This document shows positions 42,458-52,187 of a stretch of 64,000 nt of DNA, piece by piece. Source of the stretch: Sulfitobacter sp. THAF37 (GTDB lineage Bacteria > Pseudomonadota > Alphaproteobacteria > Rhodobacterales > Rhodobacteraceae); contig NZ_CP045372.1 in assembly GCF_009363555.1 (NCBI RefSeq), positions 372,001 through 436,000 on the forward strand. Reading direction: 5' to 3'. A program made the position numbers and the translations under genes. The notes under the pieces were generated by a model, which had not been told where the DNA came from, searched no databases, and was given only the letters and a program-made list of their open reading frames with translations. Position 1 is the first letter of the stretch; the number at the start of each line of letters is the position of its first letter.

Positions 42458-44080
42458 ATGGTTGCCGTCAGATATCAGACCGCCTTCACGCTCTACCCCT
42501 ACGCAAAGGTGCCCGCGCAATCCCAGGCCCCGCTGCGGCATCCGGTGGTGATCGTGGGGGGCGGTCCCATCGGCCTGGCGCTCGCGCTCGATCTGGGGCT
42601 CAAGGGCACCCCGGCGCTGGTGCTGGACGACCACGAAGGCGCGGGCCTGGGGTCCAAGGCGATCTGCTTTGCCAAGCGGACGCTCGACATTTCCCATCGG
42701 CTCGGCGCGGCGGCGCCGATGCTGGACAAGGGCGTCGTGTGGAACACGGGCCGGGTGTTTCACGCCGACGGTCAGGTCTTTGAATTCAACCTCCTGCCCG
42801 AAGACGGCCACCGCTACCCGGCCTTCATCAACCTGCAACAGCCCTATTTCGAACGCTACCTGGTGGAAGCCATCGAAAAAGCGCAGGCCGACGGCGCCCC
42901 GATCGAGATCCGCGGCGCCAACCAGGTCACCGCCATCACCCGCGCGGATGGGTTCACCACGCTGGACGTCGACACGCCCGACGGGCCCTACCGGGTGGAG
43001 GCCGACTATCTGATCGCCTGCGATGGCGCGCGCTCGCCCCTGCGGGACATGATGGGCCTGACCTTCGATGGCCGGGTGTTCGAGGACAACTTCCTGATCG
43101 CCGACGTGCACATGAAGGCCGATTTCCCCACCGAACGCTGGTTCTGGTTCGATCCCCCGTTCGAAGGCGCGGGCCAGTCCGCGCTGCTGCACAAGCAGCC
43201 CGACGACATCTGGCGCATCGACTTTCAGCTGGGCTGGGACATCGACCGCAAGGCGGAACTGGACCCCGACCGCATCCGCGCCCGCGTGGACGCGATGCTG
43301 TCCAGCCAGACCGGCACCGTGCCGGACTACGAACTGGAATGGACGTCGATCTACACCTTCCAGTGCCGCCGGATGCAGACCTTCCGGCATGGCAACGTGA
43401 TCTTTGCCGGCGACAGCGCCCACCAGGTCTCTCCCTTCGGCGCGCGCGGCGCCAATTCAGGCGTGCAGGATGCCGACAATCTCGCATGGAAACTGGATCT
43501 CGTGCTGCGCGGGCTGGCCGACGACAGCCTGCTGGACAGCTACGCGACCGAACGCGAATTCGGCGCCGACGAGAACATTCTGAACTCCTCCCGCGCGACC
43601 GATTTCATGACACCCAAGACGGAAATCAGCACGATCTTCCGCAACGCGGTGCTGGACCTCGCCGGGCGGCACGCCTTCGCCCGCCCGCTGGTGAACTCGG
43701 GCCGCCTGTCAGTGCCCTGCACCTACGACGGCTTTCCGCATTTCGGCCCGGATGCGCTGCAGGGCCCGGCCGCGACCCGCCCCGGTGCGCCCTGCGTCGA
43801 TGCCCCGGTCGAGGACGGCTTCCTGCTGGACCACCTGGACGGCAGGTTCATCATCCTCGCCCTGGGCTGCACCGCGGAGGCGGTCAGCGCGCAGGGCATC
43901 GACGCGGGCGTGGTGGAAATCGCCAGCCCATCCGACGCATTGACCCGCCGTTACCTCGGCGAGGCAAAGCAGGCCGTCTACCTCATCCGACCCGACCAGC
44001 ATGTCGTGGCCCGCTGGCCCGGCTTCGACGCGGATGCCATCGCCGCCGCCATCGCCCGCGCCATCGGAAAGGACAGCTGA
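42458..44080 (+). CDS. FAD-dependent aromatic hydroxylase (MhpA/PobA-like)
   Basis: The 540-residue flavoprotein has the Rossmann VIVGGGPIGLALALDLG (about 31-47), the ACDGARSPLR DG motif, and the GD motif FAGDSAHQVSPFGARGANSG (about 318-337), making it a single-component class A monooxygenase. A C-terminal thioredoxin-like domain, as in MhpA and phenol hydroxylase, fills the last 150 residues. Position after hmgA-fahA suggests hydroxylation of a hydroxyphenylacetate or related compound to homogentisate. That substrate is an inference. Confidence 0.88.
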   Translation: MVAVRYQTAFTLYPYAKVPAQSQAPLRHPVVIVGGGPIGLALALDLGLKGTPALVLDDHEGAGLGSKAICFAKRTLDISHRLGAAAPMLDKGVVWNTGRVFHADGQVFEFNLLPEDGHRYPAFINLQQPYFERYLVEAIEKAQADGAPIEIRGANQVTAITRADGFTTLDVDTPDGPYRVEADYLIACDGARSPLRDMMGLTFDGRVFEDNFLIADVHMKADFPTERWFWFDPPFEGAGQSALLHKQPDDIWRIDFQLGWDIDRKAELDPDRIRARVDAMLSSQTGTVPDYELEWTSIYTFQCRRMQTFRHGNVIFAGDSAHQVSPFGARGANSGVQDADNLAWKLDLVLRGLADDSLLDSYATEREFGADENILNSSRATDFMTPKTEISTIFRNAVLDLAGRHAFARPLVNSGRLSVPCTYDGFPHFGPDALQGPAATRPGAPCVDAPVEDGFLLDHLDGRFIILALGCTAEAVSAQGIDAGVVEIASPSDALTRRYLGEAKQAVYLIRPDQHVVARWPGFDADAIAAAIARAIGKDS

Positions 44081-44081
44081 C

Positions 44082-44264
44082 ATGGCCGTGACACTGACCC
44101 CGAACATCCCCGATCAGGACGGTTTCTACGACGAGTTGCTGCGCGCCCACGAGGGGTTGAGCAAGGCGGAATCGGATGCGCTCAACGCGCGGCTGATCCT
44201 GGTGCTGTGCAACCACATCGGCGACCGCGACGTGATCCGCGCCGCACTGGCGGCGGCGACGTAG
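44082..44264 (+). CDS. DUF2783 protein
   Basis: The 60-residue protein starts MAVTLTPNIPDQDGFYDELL, continues with AHEGLSKAESDALNARLI, and matches the DUF2783 pattern. Such genes follow FAD hydroxylases of this type in several proteobacteria and may encode a small partner. One base separates it from the hydroxylase stop. Its own stop ends at 44264, directly against the convergent dehalogenase gene. Confidence 0.8.
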   Translation: MAVTLTPNIPDQDGFYDELLRAHEGLSKAESDALNARLILVLCNHIGDRDVIRAALAAAT

Positions 44265-47200
44265 TCACAGGTCCACCTCGACCACGCCTCCGGCCTGTGC
44301 CGCGCGGCTCTGGCACAGGATGATCGCATCCTGCCGCTGCGCTTTCGACAGCACGAAATCGCGATGCTCGACCGCGCCGGAAACCAGCCCGCATTTGCAC
44401 ACGCCGCAGATCCCGTCAGAGCATTTGACGTCCACATGGATGCCATTCTCGGCCAGCACGTCCGTCGCGCTCTTGTCGGCAGGCACGGTCAGCTCGCGCC
44501 CCGACCGCGCGAGCCGTAGGGTAAAATCGAAGTTCTCGTACTCCGGCACCTCGGGGACCGAGAAATATTCCAGATGCCGCGCCTCCTCGGGCACGCCCGC
44601 CACCTCTGCCGCCGCCATCACCGCCGACATGTAGCGTTCCGCCCCGCAGGTGTAGACATGCGCGCCCGCTGGCAGGCCGCCCATGACGGCACCCAGATCG
44701 GCGCGGCTGTCTTCATCGGTGATGTGCAGATGCACCCTGTCGGCCCAGGGGACCGCCGCGAGGTCCGCCAGATATCCCATGCTGGCGCGGGACCGGCCGG
44801 AATAATGCAGCGCAAAATCGCGCCCCGCGCGGTGCAGCTCATGCGCCATGGCAATCATCGGCGTCACCCCGATCCCGCCCCCCATCAGCAGCGAAAACGG
44901 CGCATCGGCGTCCAGCGGGAAATGGTTGATCGGGTTGGAGATGAAAACCTTGCGCCCCTCGCTGAAGATCCGGTGCAGCAGTTTCGATCCGCCGCGCCCC
45001 GCATCCTCCATCAGCACACCGATCTGATAGGTGCTGCGGTCGCCGGGATCGCCCGACATGGAATACTGGCGCAGGAACTCCGGCGCCACCACGATGTCCA
45101 GATGCGCCCCCGCCTGCCAAGGCGGCAGATCACCCCCGCCCACGGGCCGGAACTCATACTTGGTAATCCCTGCCGCCATCTTCTCGGCCTTGGTAATCTC
45201 TACATGTATCACCGGGCTGTCGGCGGCATCATTCGTGCGGTGCACCATGCTCTCATCGCCCGCCGCCAGACGCCGCTGATATTCCTCTGCCGTGATCATC
45301 GCGCGGTAGGCCTCGATCCCTGCCTCCCGGTCCATCGGGTCGGGGTACGGGTAGGGATGCGGGGCCAGCGGCGCGGGATAGACCGCCAGCGTCTGGTCCT
45401 CGTACTTCAGGTCCAGATCCCGTTGCAGGGACCGCGCGTTCACCGGCTTGTCCGTCGGGCGGTATCCGCCATCTTCGGCAATCTCCAGATCCCACCACCA
45501 TTTCTTGACCGGGTTCAGCCCGCCGTTGCCCACCGCATCGTCCAGACGCGCCAGCGCCGGGGCCGCGGCGGGCATGTTCATCGCCGCCCAGCGGAACGGC
45601 GCCTCTTTGAAGATGCCTTCCAGGTTCCACGGACAGGTCTTCATGCAGCGCCCGCACATCGCGCCACCCGGTGTGGTGATCCGGTAGGTGGCGCATTTCT
45701 GGCTGTCGGATTTCCAGATCTCGTAGCCGTTGAACATCAGCTTCGGTCCGGCGGTGATCGCGCCAGAGGGACATTCCCGCGCGCATTTGTTGCAGGCCTC
45801 GCAGAATTTCTGCAGGCCAAAGTCGATGGGCCTGTCATGCGCCATCGGCAGGTCGGTGGTGATCGCCCCGGATTTGAGCCTTGGCCCGAGGTAGGGGTTC
45901 AGGATCACCTCGCCGATGCGGCTGACCTCGCCCAGCCCGCTCAGCAGCAACAGCGGCGGTTGTAGCACCTCGCCGTCCATCACCGTATGCGCCTTGGCGC
46001 TGTAGCCGAGGTTGCGGATCTGTTTCGCCACCACGCCCCCGATCAGCGAGAACCGCAAATAGGCGCGCATCGACTGCGCCACGCTGATCCAGTCGTCGCC
46101 CGACGCGCCCTCCATCGTCTCGTAACCCTGGTCGATGATCAGCGACACCGCCTGATCGTGCGGCGGGTCGATGGGCGCGCCGGTGGCGTCATGCGAATAC
46201 CACGCCCAGTCCGGGCAGCGCGAAATGCCGACCGCGTCCGCCCCGAGGTAATAACAGGTCGCCTTGACCAGCGCGGCGGCCTCCGCCGGGTCCAGCGTGA
46301 CCTTGTCCGCCGCAGGGGCGCCGTCCTGCAACAGCACGAACGCCCCCAGTGCCCGGCGCTGCGCGGTCGAGGGCGCGGCCTTGCGCACATAGTAACCACC
46401 CTTGGCCCCCTCCTGCAGCGGCTTGCCCATATCGCCGAACTGGGCGCGGGCGAACATGTCCGTCCGCTTGGGCACCCGCGCCACCCGCGCCTCGTCAATG
46501 TAGGTGGTGGGGTCCTGCACGCGCTTCAGCCGCTCGAACGGATGCGCCCCGTCCACGAACCGTCGCCTGGCATAGGGCACCGCGTTCATCGCGTTCTTGC
46601 GTGATCCCGTTCCCAGCTTCCAGCGCACACCAAAGGCCGAGGCAGGCTGCGCCGACATCGGGGCAAGGGGCCGGTCCGGGGCCATGGCAAAGCTGGTCGT
46701 CACCGCCGCCAACCCAAAGCGGCTGCCGATGTAGGGATGATGCAGCGCCCCGTCCTCCACCGTCGCCAGCCCCGCCGCCACCGCCAGATGGCCAAGATCA
46801 ACATCCGACGTGGACACCGTATGCCCCCGCGCGTCAAAGCCCAGCACCCGCAGGTAATTGGCCAGCACCACCGCCGTCTCTGCCGCCAGCAGCCCCGCCC
46901 GGTGCGCCTGTGCCTCCCTGATCCAGCCGGTCCCCGCCTCACCCGCCGCCACGTCGCGCGGGTTCTCGTAGAGGAACACAAGCGCATGGGTATGGCCCTC
47001 CATCGTCGCCGGAGGTGCTTCCATCGACTCCTTGAGGTCCGCCATGATCATGTCGATGCCAGAGGCCAGCGTCTTGGTCTGCCGCGTGCGCAGGTCCTGC
47101 GACAGCCGGTCGATGTCGGGGTTGCGAAAGGGGCGTTCAAGCACCGCCGCCGCGGGCAGCTCGCAGATCCCGACCACCGCCGCGTCAGAGAAATAGCCGA

Positions 47201-47474
47201 ACGCTTTCAGATGATTGGCCCGCTCCTGCAGGTCATCCGGCACCTCGGAAACGCCCCGGTTGATCAGCCCGTCCCGGATCGCGTCCAGCATCGCCTGATG
47301 CTCGCGCATGGCGTTCAGGATCGAATGCGGGTCCTCGGGCCGCGCAAAGTCCAGTTGCCGCATCCCGGGCACGGCGGACAGGTCCGCCGGTCCATGCCTC
47401 CGCGCCAGCAGTTCGCAGGGATAGGGACCCATGTGGACCGGGCGGTGCTTGTCCGAAAACAGGCGGAATGTCAT
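44265..47474 (-). CDS. rdhA: self-sufficient catabolic reductive dehalogenase (RdhA-reductase fusion, BhbA/NpRdhA type)
   Basis: The 1069-residue fusion would remove halogen from an aromatic substrate using NAD(P)H. Residues 400-630 form the B12-dependent RdhA core, with two [4Fe-4S] sites (Cys558, 561, 564, 568 and Cys594, 607, 610, 614). Tyr426, Lys484 and Arg548 match the catalytic/substrate residues I recall for NpRdhA (Tyr426, Lys488, Arg552). Residues about 755-975 are an FMN/NAD(P)H reductase (RQYS at 802-805, MGGGIGVTP at 864-872), and the C-terminus is a plant-type [2Fe-2S] ferredoxin (Cys1018, 1023, 1026, 1054). There is no Tat signal and no rdhB anchor gene, so it is cytoplasmic and catabolic rather than respiratory. 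It ends the hpa operon, 67 bases after hpaH. Confidence 0.93.
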   Translation of the reverse strand: MTFRLFSDKHRPVHMGPYPCELLARRHGPADLSAVPGMRQLDFARPEDPHSILNAMREHQAMLDAIRDGLINRGVSEVPDDLQERANHLKAFGYFSDAAVVGICELPAAAVLERPFRNPDIDRLSQDLRTRQTKTLASGIDMIMADLKESMEAPPATMEGHTHALVFLYENPRDVAAGEAGTGWIREAQAHRAGLLAAETAVVLANYLRVLGFDARGHTVSTSDVDLGHLAVAAGLATVEDGALHHPYIGSRFGLAAVTTSFAMAPDRPLAPMSAQPASAFGVRWKLGTGSRKNAMNAVPYARRRFVDGAHPFERLKRVQDPTTYIDEARVARVPKRTDMFARAQFGDMGKPLQEGAKGGYYVRKAAPSTAQRRALGAFVLLQDGAPAADKVTLDPAEAAALVKATCYYLGADAVGISRCPDWAWYSHDATGAPIDPPHDQAVSLIIDQGYETMEGASGDDWISVAQSMRAYLRFSLIGGVVAKQIRNLGYSAKAHTVMDGEVLQPPLLLLSGLGEVSRIGEVILNPYLGPRLKSGAITTDLPMAHDRPIDFGLQKFCEACNKCARECPSGAITAGPKLMFNGYEIWKSDSQKCATYRITTPGGAMCGRCMKTCPWNLEGIFKEAPFRWAAMNMPAAAPALARLDDAVGNGGLNPVKKWWWDLEIAEDGGYRPTDKPVNARSLQRDLDLKYEDQTLAVYPAPLAPHPYPYPDPMDREAGIEAYRAMITAEEYQRRLAAGDESMVHRTNDAADSPVIHVEITKAEKMAAGITKYEFRPVGGGDLPPWQAGAHLDIVVAPEFLRQYSMSGDPGDRSTYQIGVLMEDAGRGGSKLLHRIFSEGRKVFISNPINHFPLDADAPFSLLMGGGIGVTPMIAMAHELHRAGRDFALHYSGRSRASMGYLADLAAVPWADRVHLHITDEDSRADLGAVMGGLPAGAHVYTCGAERYMSAVMAAAEVAGVPEEARHLEYFSVPEVPEYENFDFTLRLARSGRELTVPADKSATDVLAENGIHVDVKCSDGICGVCKCGLVSGAVEHRDFVLSKAQRQDAIILCQSRAAQAGGVVEVDL

Positions 47475-47492
47475 CGCGCGGGCCCCTTTGCT

Positions 47493-47514
47493 GTCTGGTC
47501 AGACCGTGACGGTC
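47493..47514 (-). promoter_or_regulatory. overlapping inverted repeats upstream of rdhA
   Basis: GTCTG-GT-CAGAC (47493-47504) and GACCGTGACGGTC (47502-47514) overlap in the 67-bp gap before rdhA. A TTGACA on the minus strand (47537-47532) lies just upstream but has no good -10 partner. This could be an additional, regulated promoter for rdhA within the operon. Confidence 0.4.
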
Positions 47515-47541
47515 CCCCGCCGAACGGCCCTTGTCAACCGA

Positions 47542-48342
47542 TCACGCAAAGCTGATACCGACCGATCCGAAGGCCCCGAAGTCGGCGGCGACCACCGCCC
47601 CGGGCGGGCATTCCACCGGCCGGATGAAACTGCCTGACAGGATCACCTGCCCCGCCTCGATCTGCTGCCCGTATTGCGCCATGCGGCGCGCCAGCCAGAC
47701 GACACTTTCCACCGGGTCGTTCAACACGCCCGCGCCCAGCCCGGTTTCCTCGACCGCCCCGTCCCGGCTGACGATGGCCCCGACCCAGCGCAGGTCCACC
47801 GCATCCGGCGCGTGACGCGCGGCACCCATGACGATGCCCGCATTGGCCGCATTGTCGCTGATCGTGTCAAATATCACCCGCGCCGCCCCGGTATCGGGGT
47901 CCCTGCGCCGGACCCGCGTGTCCAGAATTTCCAGCGCGGGCGCGACATGGTCGGTCGCCGCCAGCACCTCGGCCCGCGTGACCCCGTCTCCGCCCAGCGC
48001 GGATTTCATCACAAAGGCGATCTCCGCCTCCACCCGCGGCTGGATGAACCGACCCGCGGGCACCACCGCCCCGTCCTCGAACGCCATATCGTCGAACAGG
48101 ATGCCGCTATCGGGGATGTCGATGCCCAGCGCCTGCTGCATCGCCTTTGACGTCAGGCCGATCTTCCAGCCGATGACACGCCGCCCCGCCGCCAGCTTTG
48201 CCGACAGGACGGCCGACTGGATGGCATAGGCATCGTCCATGGTGATCTGCGGATAAGCCCTGGAAATCAGACCGATCTGCTGGCCTGTCTCCTCGGCCCG
48301 CAGCAACTGCGACGCGACCTCAGCATGCTGTTCCGGCGTCAT
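47542..48342 (-). CDS. hpaH: 2-oxo-hept-4-ene-1,7-dioate hydratase
   Basis: The 266-residue enzyme of the MhpD/HpaH hydratase family adds water to 2-oxo-heptenedioate in homoprotocatechuate breakdown. Family features are GWKIGLTSKAMQQALGI, QPRVEAEIAFV with the metal-binding Glu pair, and LSGSF..PVECPPG near the end. ATG 48342 overlaps hpaG as ATGA; a longer upstream frame lies within hpaG and was rejected. The aldolase hpaI, which acts next, is not in the window. Confidence 0.93.
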   Translation of the reverse strand: MTPEQHAEVASQLLRAEETGQQIGLISRAYPQITMDDAYAIQSAVLSAKLAAGRRVIGWKIGLTSKAMQQALGIDIPDSGILFDDMAFEDGAVVPAGRFIQPRVEAEIAFVMKSALGGDGVTRAEVLAATDHVAPALEILDTRVRRRDPDTGAARVIFDTISDNAANAGIVMGAARHAPDAVDLRWVGAIVSRDGAVEETGLGAGVLNDPVESVVWLARRMAQYGQQIEAGQVILSGSFIRPVECPPGAVVAADFGAFGSVGISFA

Positions 48343-49199
48343 GCCTCGTCCTCCACCCCGTTGCGCAGGATGCCGATGCCCGGCACCTCGACCTCGACCA
48401 CATCGCCCGGCACCAGATAGCGCGGCGGGTCGAACCGCGCCCCGGCCCCGGTGGGCGTGCCGGTCACGATGATGTCGCCCGGCTGCAAAGTCATGAAGGT
48501 GGAGATATAGGCGATCTCCTCGCGCACCGGGAACATCATGTTGCGCAGATGATCGTCCTGGCGGACCTCGCCGTTGACCCGTGTCACCAGATGCGCGTCG
48601 TCGATCTGGCCCGCGTCGGTAAAGGGCACGATCCACGGCCCCATTGCCCCCGACCGATCCCAGTTCTTGCCCTGGGTGACGTTGAACTTCGCATGGCGCA
48701 CCCAGTCGCGGATCGTCCCCTCGTTGCACAAGGTCAATGCGGCGATGTGATCATAGGCGGCGTCGGGCGCGATCCGGCGACCCGGCTTGCCGATGATCAC
48801 CGCCACCTCGCCCTCGTAGTCCAGCGTATGGCTCTCCGGCGGACGAATGAGCGGCCTGTCGTGCCCGGTGAACCCGCTGGCAAAACGCGGAAACAGCGAC
48901 ATGTATTTCGGTTGCGCGCTGCCGTCCCTGTATTCGGCATTGCGGTCGGGAAAGTTCACCCCGACGCAGATGATGCGCGGCGCATCCGGCAGCGGGATGT
49001 CATAGGTAAAGTCGGTATGGGTGACGGACGCCCCCTCTGCCGCCGTCGCCAGTGTGGGCAGGCCGCCATCCGCAATCGCGGCACGCAGGGTCTGCCACTG
49101 CGGAAACTGCGGCGACAGGGCTATCATCCCCGCATCTGTCACAGCCCCGAAGTGGCGCGCACCATCGGCGATGAAACTGGCAAAGCGCATATCGGTCAT
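48339..49199 (-). CDS. hpaG: fumarylacetoacetate-hydrolase-family decarboxylase/isomerase
   Basis: The 286-residue FAH-fold enzyme has the metal-binding LDYEGEVAVIIGK segment (the Glu-x-Glu), NVTQGKNWDRSGAMGPWIV, and the C-terminal TGTPTGAGARFDPPRYLVPGD. In this operon it should decarboxylate 5-oxopent-3-ene-1,2,5-tricarboxylate and isomerise the product (HpaG/HpcE). The E. coli protein is a double-length fusion, whereas here there is a single domain. It overlaps hpaD and hpaH as ATGA on both sides. Confidence 0.9.
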   Translation of the reverse strand: MTDMRFASFIADGARHFGAVTDAGMIALSPQFPQWQTLRAAIADGGLPTLATAAEGASVTHTDFTYDIPLPDAPRIICVGVNFPDRNAEYRDGSAQPKYMSLFPRFASGFTGHDRPLIRPPESHTLDYEGEVAVIIGKPGRRIAPDAAYDHIAALTLCNEGTIRDWVRHAKFNVTQGKNWDRSGAMGPWIVPFTDAGQIDDAHLVTRVNGEVRQDDHLRNMMFPVREEIAYISTFMTLQPGDIIVTGTPTGAGARFDPPRYLVPGDVVEVEVPGIGILRNGVEDEA

Positions 49200-50179
49200 G
49201 GCGCCACGATCGGTGTGGCCTTCAACACCGCCTCTGTCGTGTCCTGCCCGACGAAATTCGTACCATGCTCAAACCAGCTCTTTGGCGCGGGCGCCCCCCA
49301 CAGCGTCTGACGCTGCGGGTCCTTCAGGTCCCACCTGATCGGCTCGTGGTCCGGGTCCAGCGTCTGGTAGTCGGAACAATAAATCTCGATCCGGTGGCCG
49401 TCCGGGTCCAGGATATAAAGGAAAAAGGCATTGGAAATGCCATGCCGCCCCGGCCCCCGTTCGATGTTGCCCACGTATCCGGTGGTCGCCATCAGGTCCA
49501 GCAGGTCAATGATGTTGAGCGGCGTCGGTACCCAGAACGCGACGTGATGCATCCGGGGCCCCGTGCCGTTGGTAAAGGCCATGTCATGCACGCCCCCCTT
49601 GCGGTGCATCCAGGCCGCCCACAACCGCCCGCTTTCCTCGTCCTCGGTGTATTCGCTGACCCGAAAGCCGAAGTCGTTGTAGAACGCCACCGACGCATCC
49701 ACATCCGGCGAAAAGCAATTGAAATGGTCGATCCGCAGCGGCTTGACCCCACGGTACAGCGCATATTGCTGATGGATCGGCGGCAGGCGGTCCATCTTGT
49801 GGTAGAACTCCAGCGGAATGCCGATGTTGTCGCGGGTCAGCAGCGTGCGACCCTGGTAGGGGCGCTCGACCCACTCGGTGGGCTGACCGCGCTCCCTGAA
49901 ATACGCCTCCGCCTTGTCCAGATCGTCCTCGTCCCACACCTTGAACCCCATGACCTCGACCGTGCCGGGCTGGTCGGACTTTTGCAGGATCACGCAGTGA
50001 TGCCCCCGCTCTTCCATCGCGCGCAGGTAGACGCGGCTGTCATCCTCATCCGTGACCTGCAGGCCCAGCGTTTCGGTATAGAACGCGCGGCTTGCGCCCA
50101 GGTCGGCGACATTCAGACAGGTATGGCTCAGCCGGACAACATTGAACGGCGGGTAAAGATTGGGTGCGGGAACGCTCAT
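49196..50179 (-). CDS. hpaD: 3,4-dihydroxyphenylacetate 2,3-dioxygenase (VOC type)
   Basis: The 327-residue extradiol dioxygenase has two vicinal-oxygen-chelate modules and opens the homoprotocatechuate ring. The metal ligands can be placed as His152 (RIDHFNCFS), His211 (PRMHHVAFW) and Glu265 (GHRIEIYC), close to the 155/214/267 set I recall for the Brevibacterium enzyme. This is the Arthrobacter/Brevibacterium class, not the LigB-fold HpaD of E. coli. The metal (Fe or Mn) cannot be told from sequence. Confidence 0.93.
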   Translation of the reverse strand: MSVPAPNLYPPFNVVRLSHTCLNVADLGASRAFYTETLGLQVTDEDDSRVYLRAMEERGHHCVILQKSDQPGTVEVMGFKVWDEDDLDKAEAYFRERGQPTEWVERPYQGRTLLTRDNIGIPLEFYHKMDRLPPIHQQYALYRGVKPLRIDHFNCFSPDVDASVAFYNDFGFRVSEYTEDEESGRLWAAWMHRKGGVHDMAFTNGTGPRMHHVAFWVPTPLNIIDLLDLMATTGYVGNIERGPGRHGISNAFFLYILDPDGHRIEIYCSDYQTLDPDHEPIRWDLKDPQRQTLWGAPAPKSWFEHGTNFVGQDTTEAVLKATPIVAP

Positions 50180-50191
50180 GCGGGCCTCCTT

Positions 50192-51700
<1,509 letters not shown>

Positions 51701-51702
51701 GA

Positions 51703-52086
51703 TCAGCCCTCCAGGTGGTTGCGGATGGTGCCCGTCTTGGGCGACAGGTCGGGGTCGATGTCCCGCATCTCAAAGGACAGGGCGATGGGCCGGGTCGCCA
51801 TGACCGGGGCGATGAACGCCTCCGCCGCATCGAACAGCGCCTTGGTCGCGGCCTGTTTCACCGCCAGGTCCCGCCCCGCCCGCAGTCGGACGGACACATC
51901 GATATAGCCATGCGCCGGGTTGCCGTCCGCGATGGCGTAGTGCCGCGCCGCATGGGCGCGCACCCGCACCCCCGCCGCCGGAAACGCCTCCAGCCCCGTC
52001 GCCACGACACGCAGCCGTTCGCACAGCGCGGCCATGTCGATCGCCTCTTCAAGGTTGGCGGAATAGTCGATGATCAGATGCGGCAA
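51703..52086 (-). CDS. hpaF: 5-carboxymethyl-2-hydroxymuconate isomerase
   Basis: The 127-residue tautomerase-superfamily enzyme acts after HpaE. The catalytic residue in this family is Pro1 exposed by Met removal, and the protein begins (M)PHLIIDYSANLEE, so the start must be directly before that proline. This codon is TTG (52086-52084), a rare start, preceded by a GGAGGGGG ribosome site at 52104-52097. First gene of the operon hpaF-hpaE-hpaD-hpaG-hpaH-rdhA. Confidence 0.92.
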   Translation of the reverse strand: MPHLIIDYSANLEEAIDMAALCERLRVVATGLEAFPAAGVRVRAHAARHYAIADGNPAHGYIDVSVRLRAGRDLAVKQAATKALFDAAEAFIAPVMATRPIALSFEMRDIDPDLSPKTGTIRNHLEG

Positions 52087-52105
52087 GGACGCAGATCCCC
52101 CTCCA

Positions 52106-52115
52106 GTTAATTAAC
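52106..52115 (-). promoter_or_regulatory. palindrome at hpa operon promoter, probable HpaR operator
   Basis: GTTAATTAAC is a perfect 10-bp palindrome placed immediately downstream of the predicted -10 of the hpa promoter. A second inverted repeat, CTTGC-N10-GCAAG (52133-52152), spans the -35. Either or both could be bound by the MarR-type HpaR. Confidence 0.55.
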
Positions 52116-52116
52116 A

Positions 52117-52145
52117 TGTAAAGCAATAGACGCTTGCACTGTCAA
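52117..52145 (-). promoter_or_regulatory. promoter of the hpa operon
   Basis: On the minus strand a consensus -35 TTGACA (52145-52140) is followed after 17 bases by TTTACA (52122-52117). The region is the 101-bp gap between divergent hpaF and hpaR. Confidence 0.6.
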
Positions 52146-52187
52146 TCGCAAGATACCAGATGAACCCACCCGACCGCAGGTAGACCC

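Noticed and set aside
41402..43423. A 673-codon minus-strand open frame across the MBL and FAD hydroxylase genes
   Set aside because: It is antisense to two recognisable enzymes and has no family resemblance; GC-rich third positions keep the frame open.
44265..47474. Respiratory (organohalide-breathing) dehalogenase
   Set aside because: There is no Tat signal and no rdhB membrane anchor, and a soluble NAD(P)H-dependent reductase is fused on, all pointing to a cytoplasmic catabolic enzyme.
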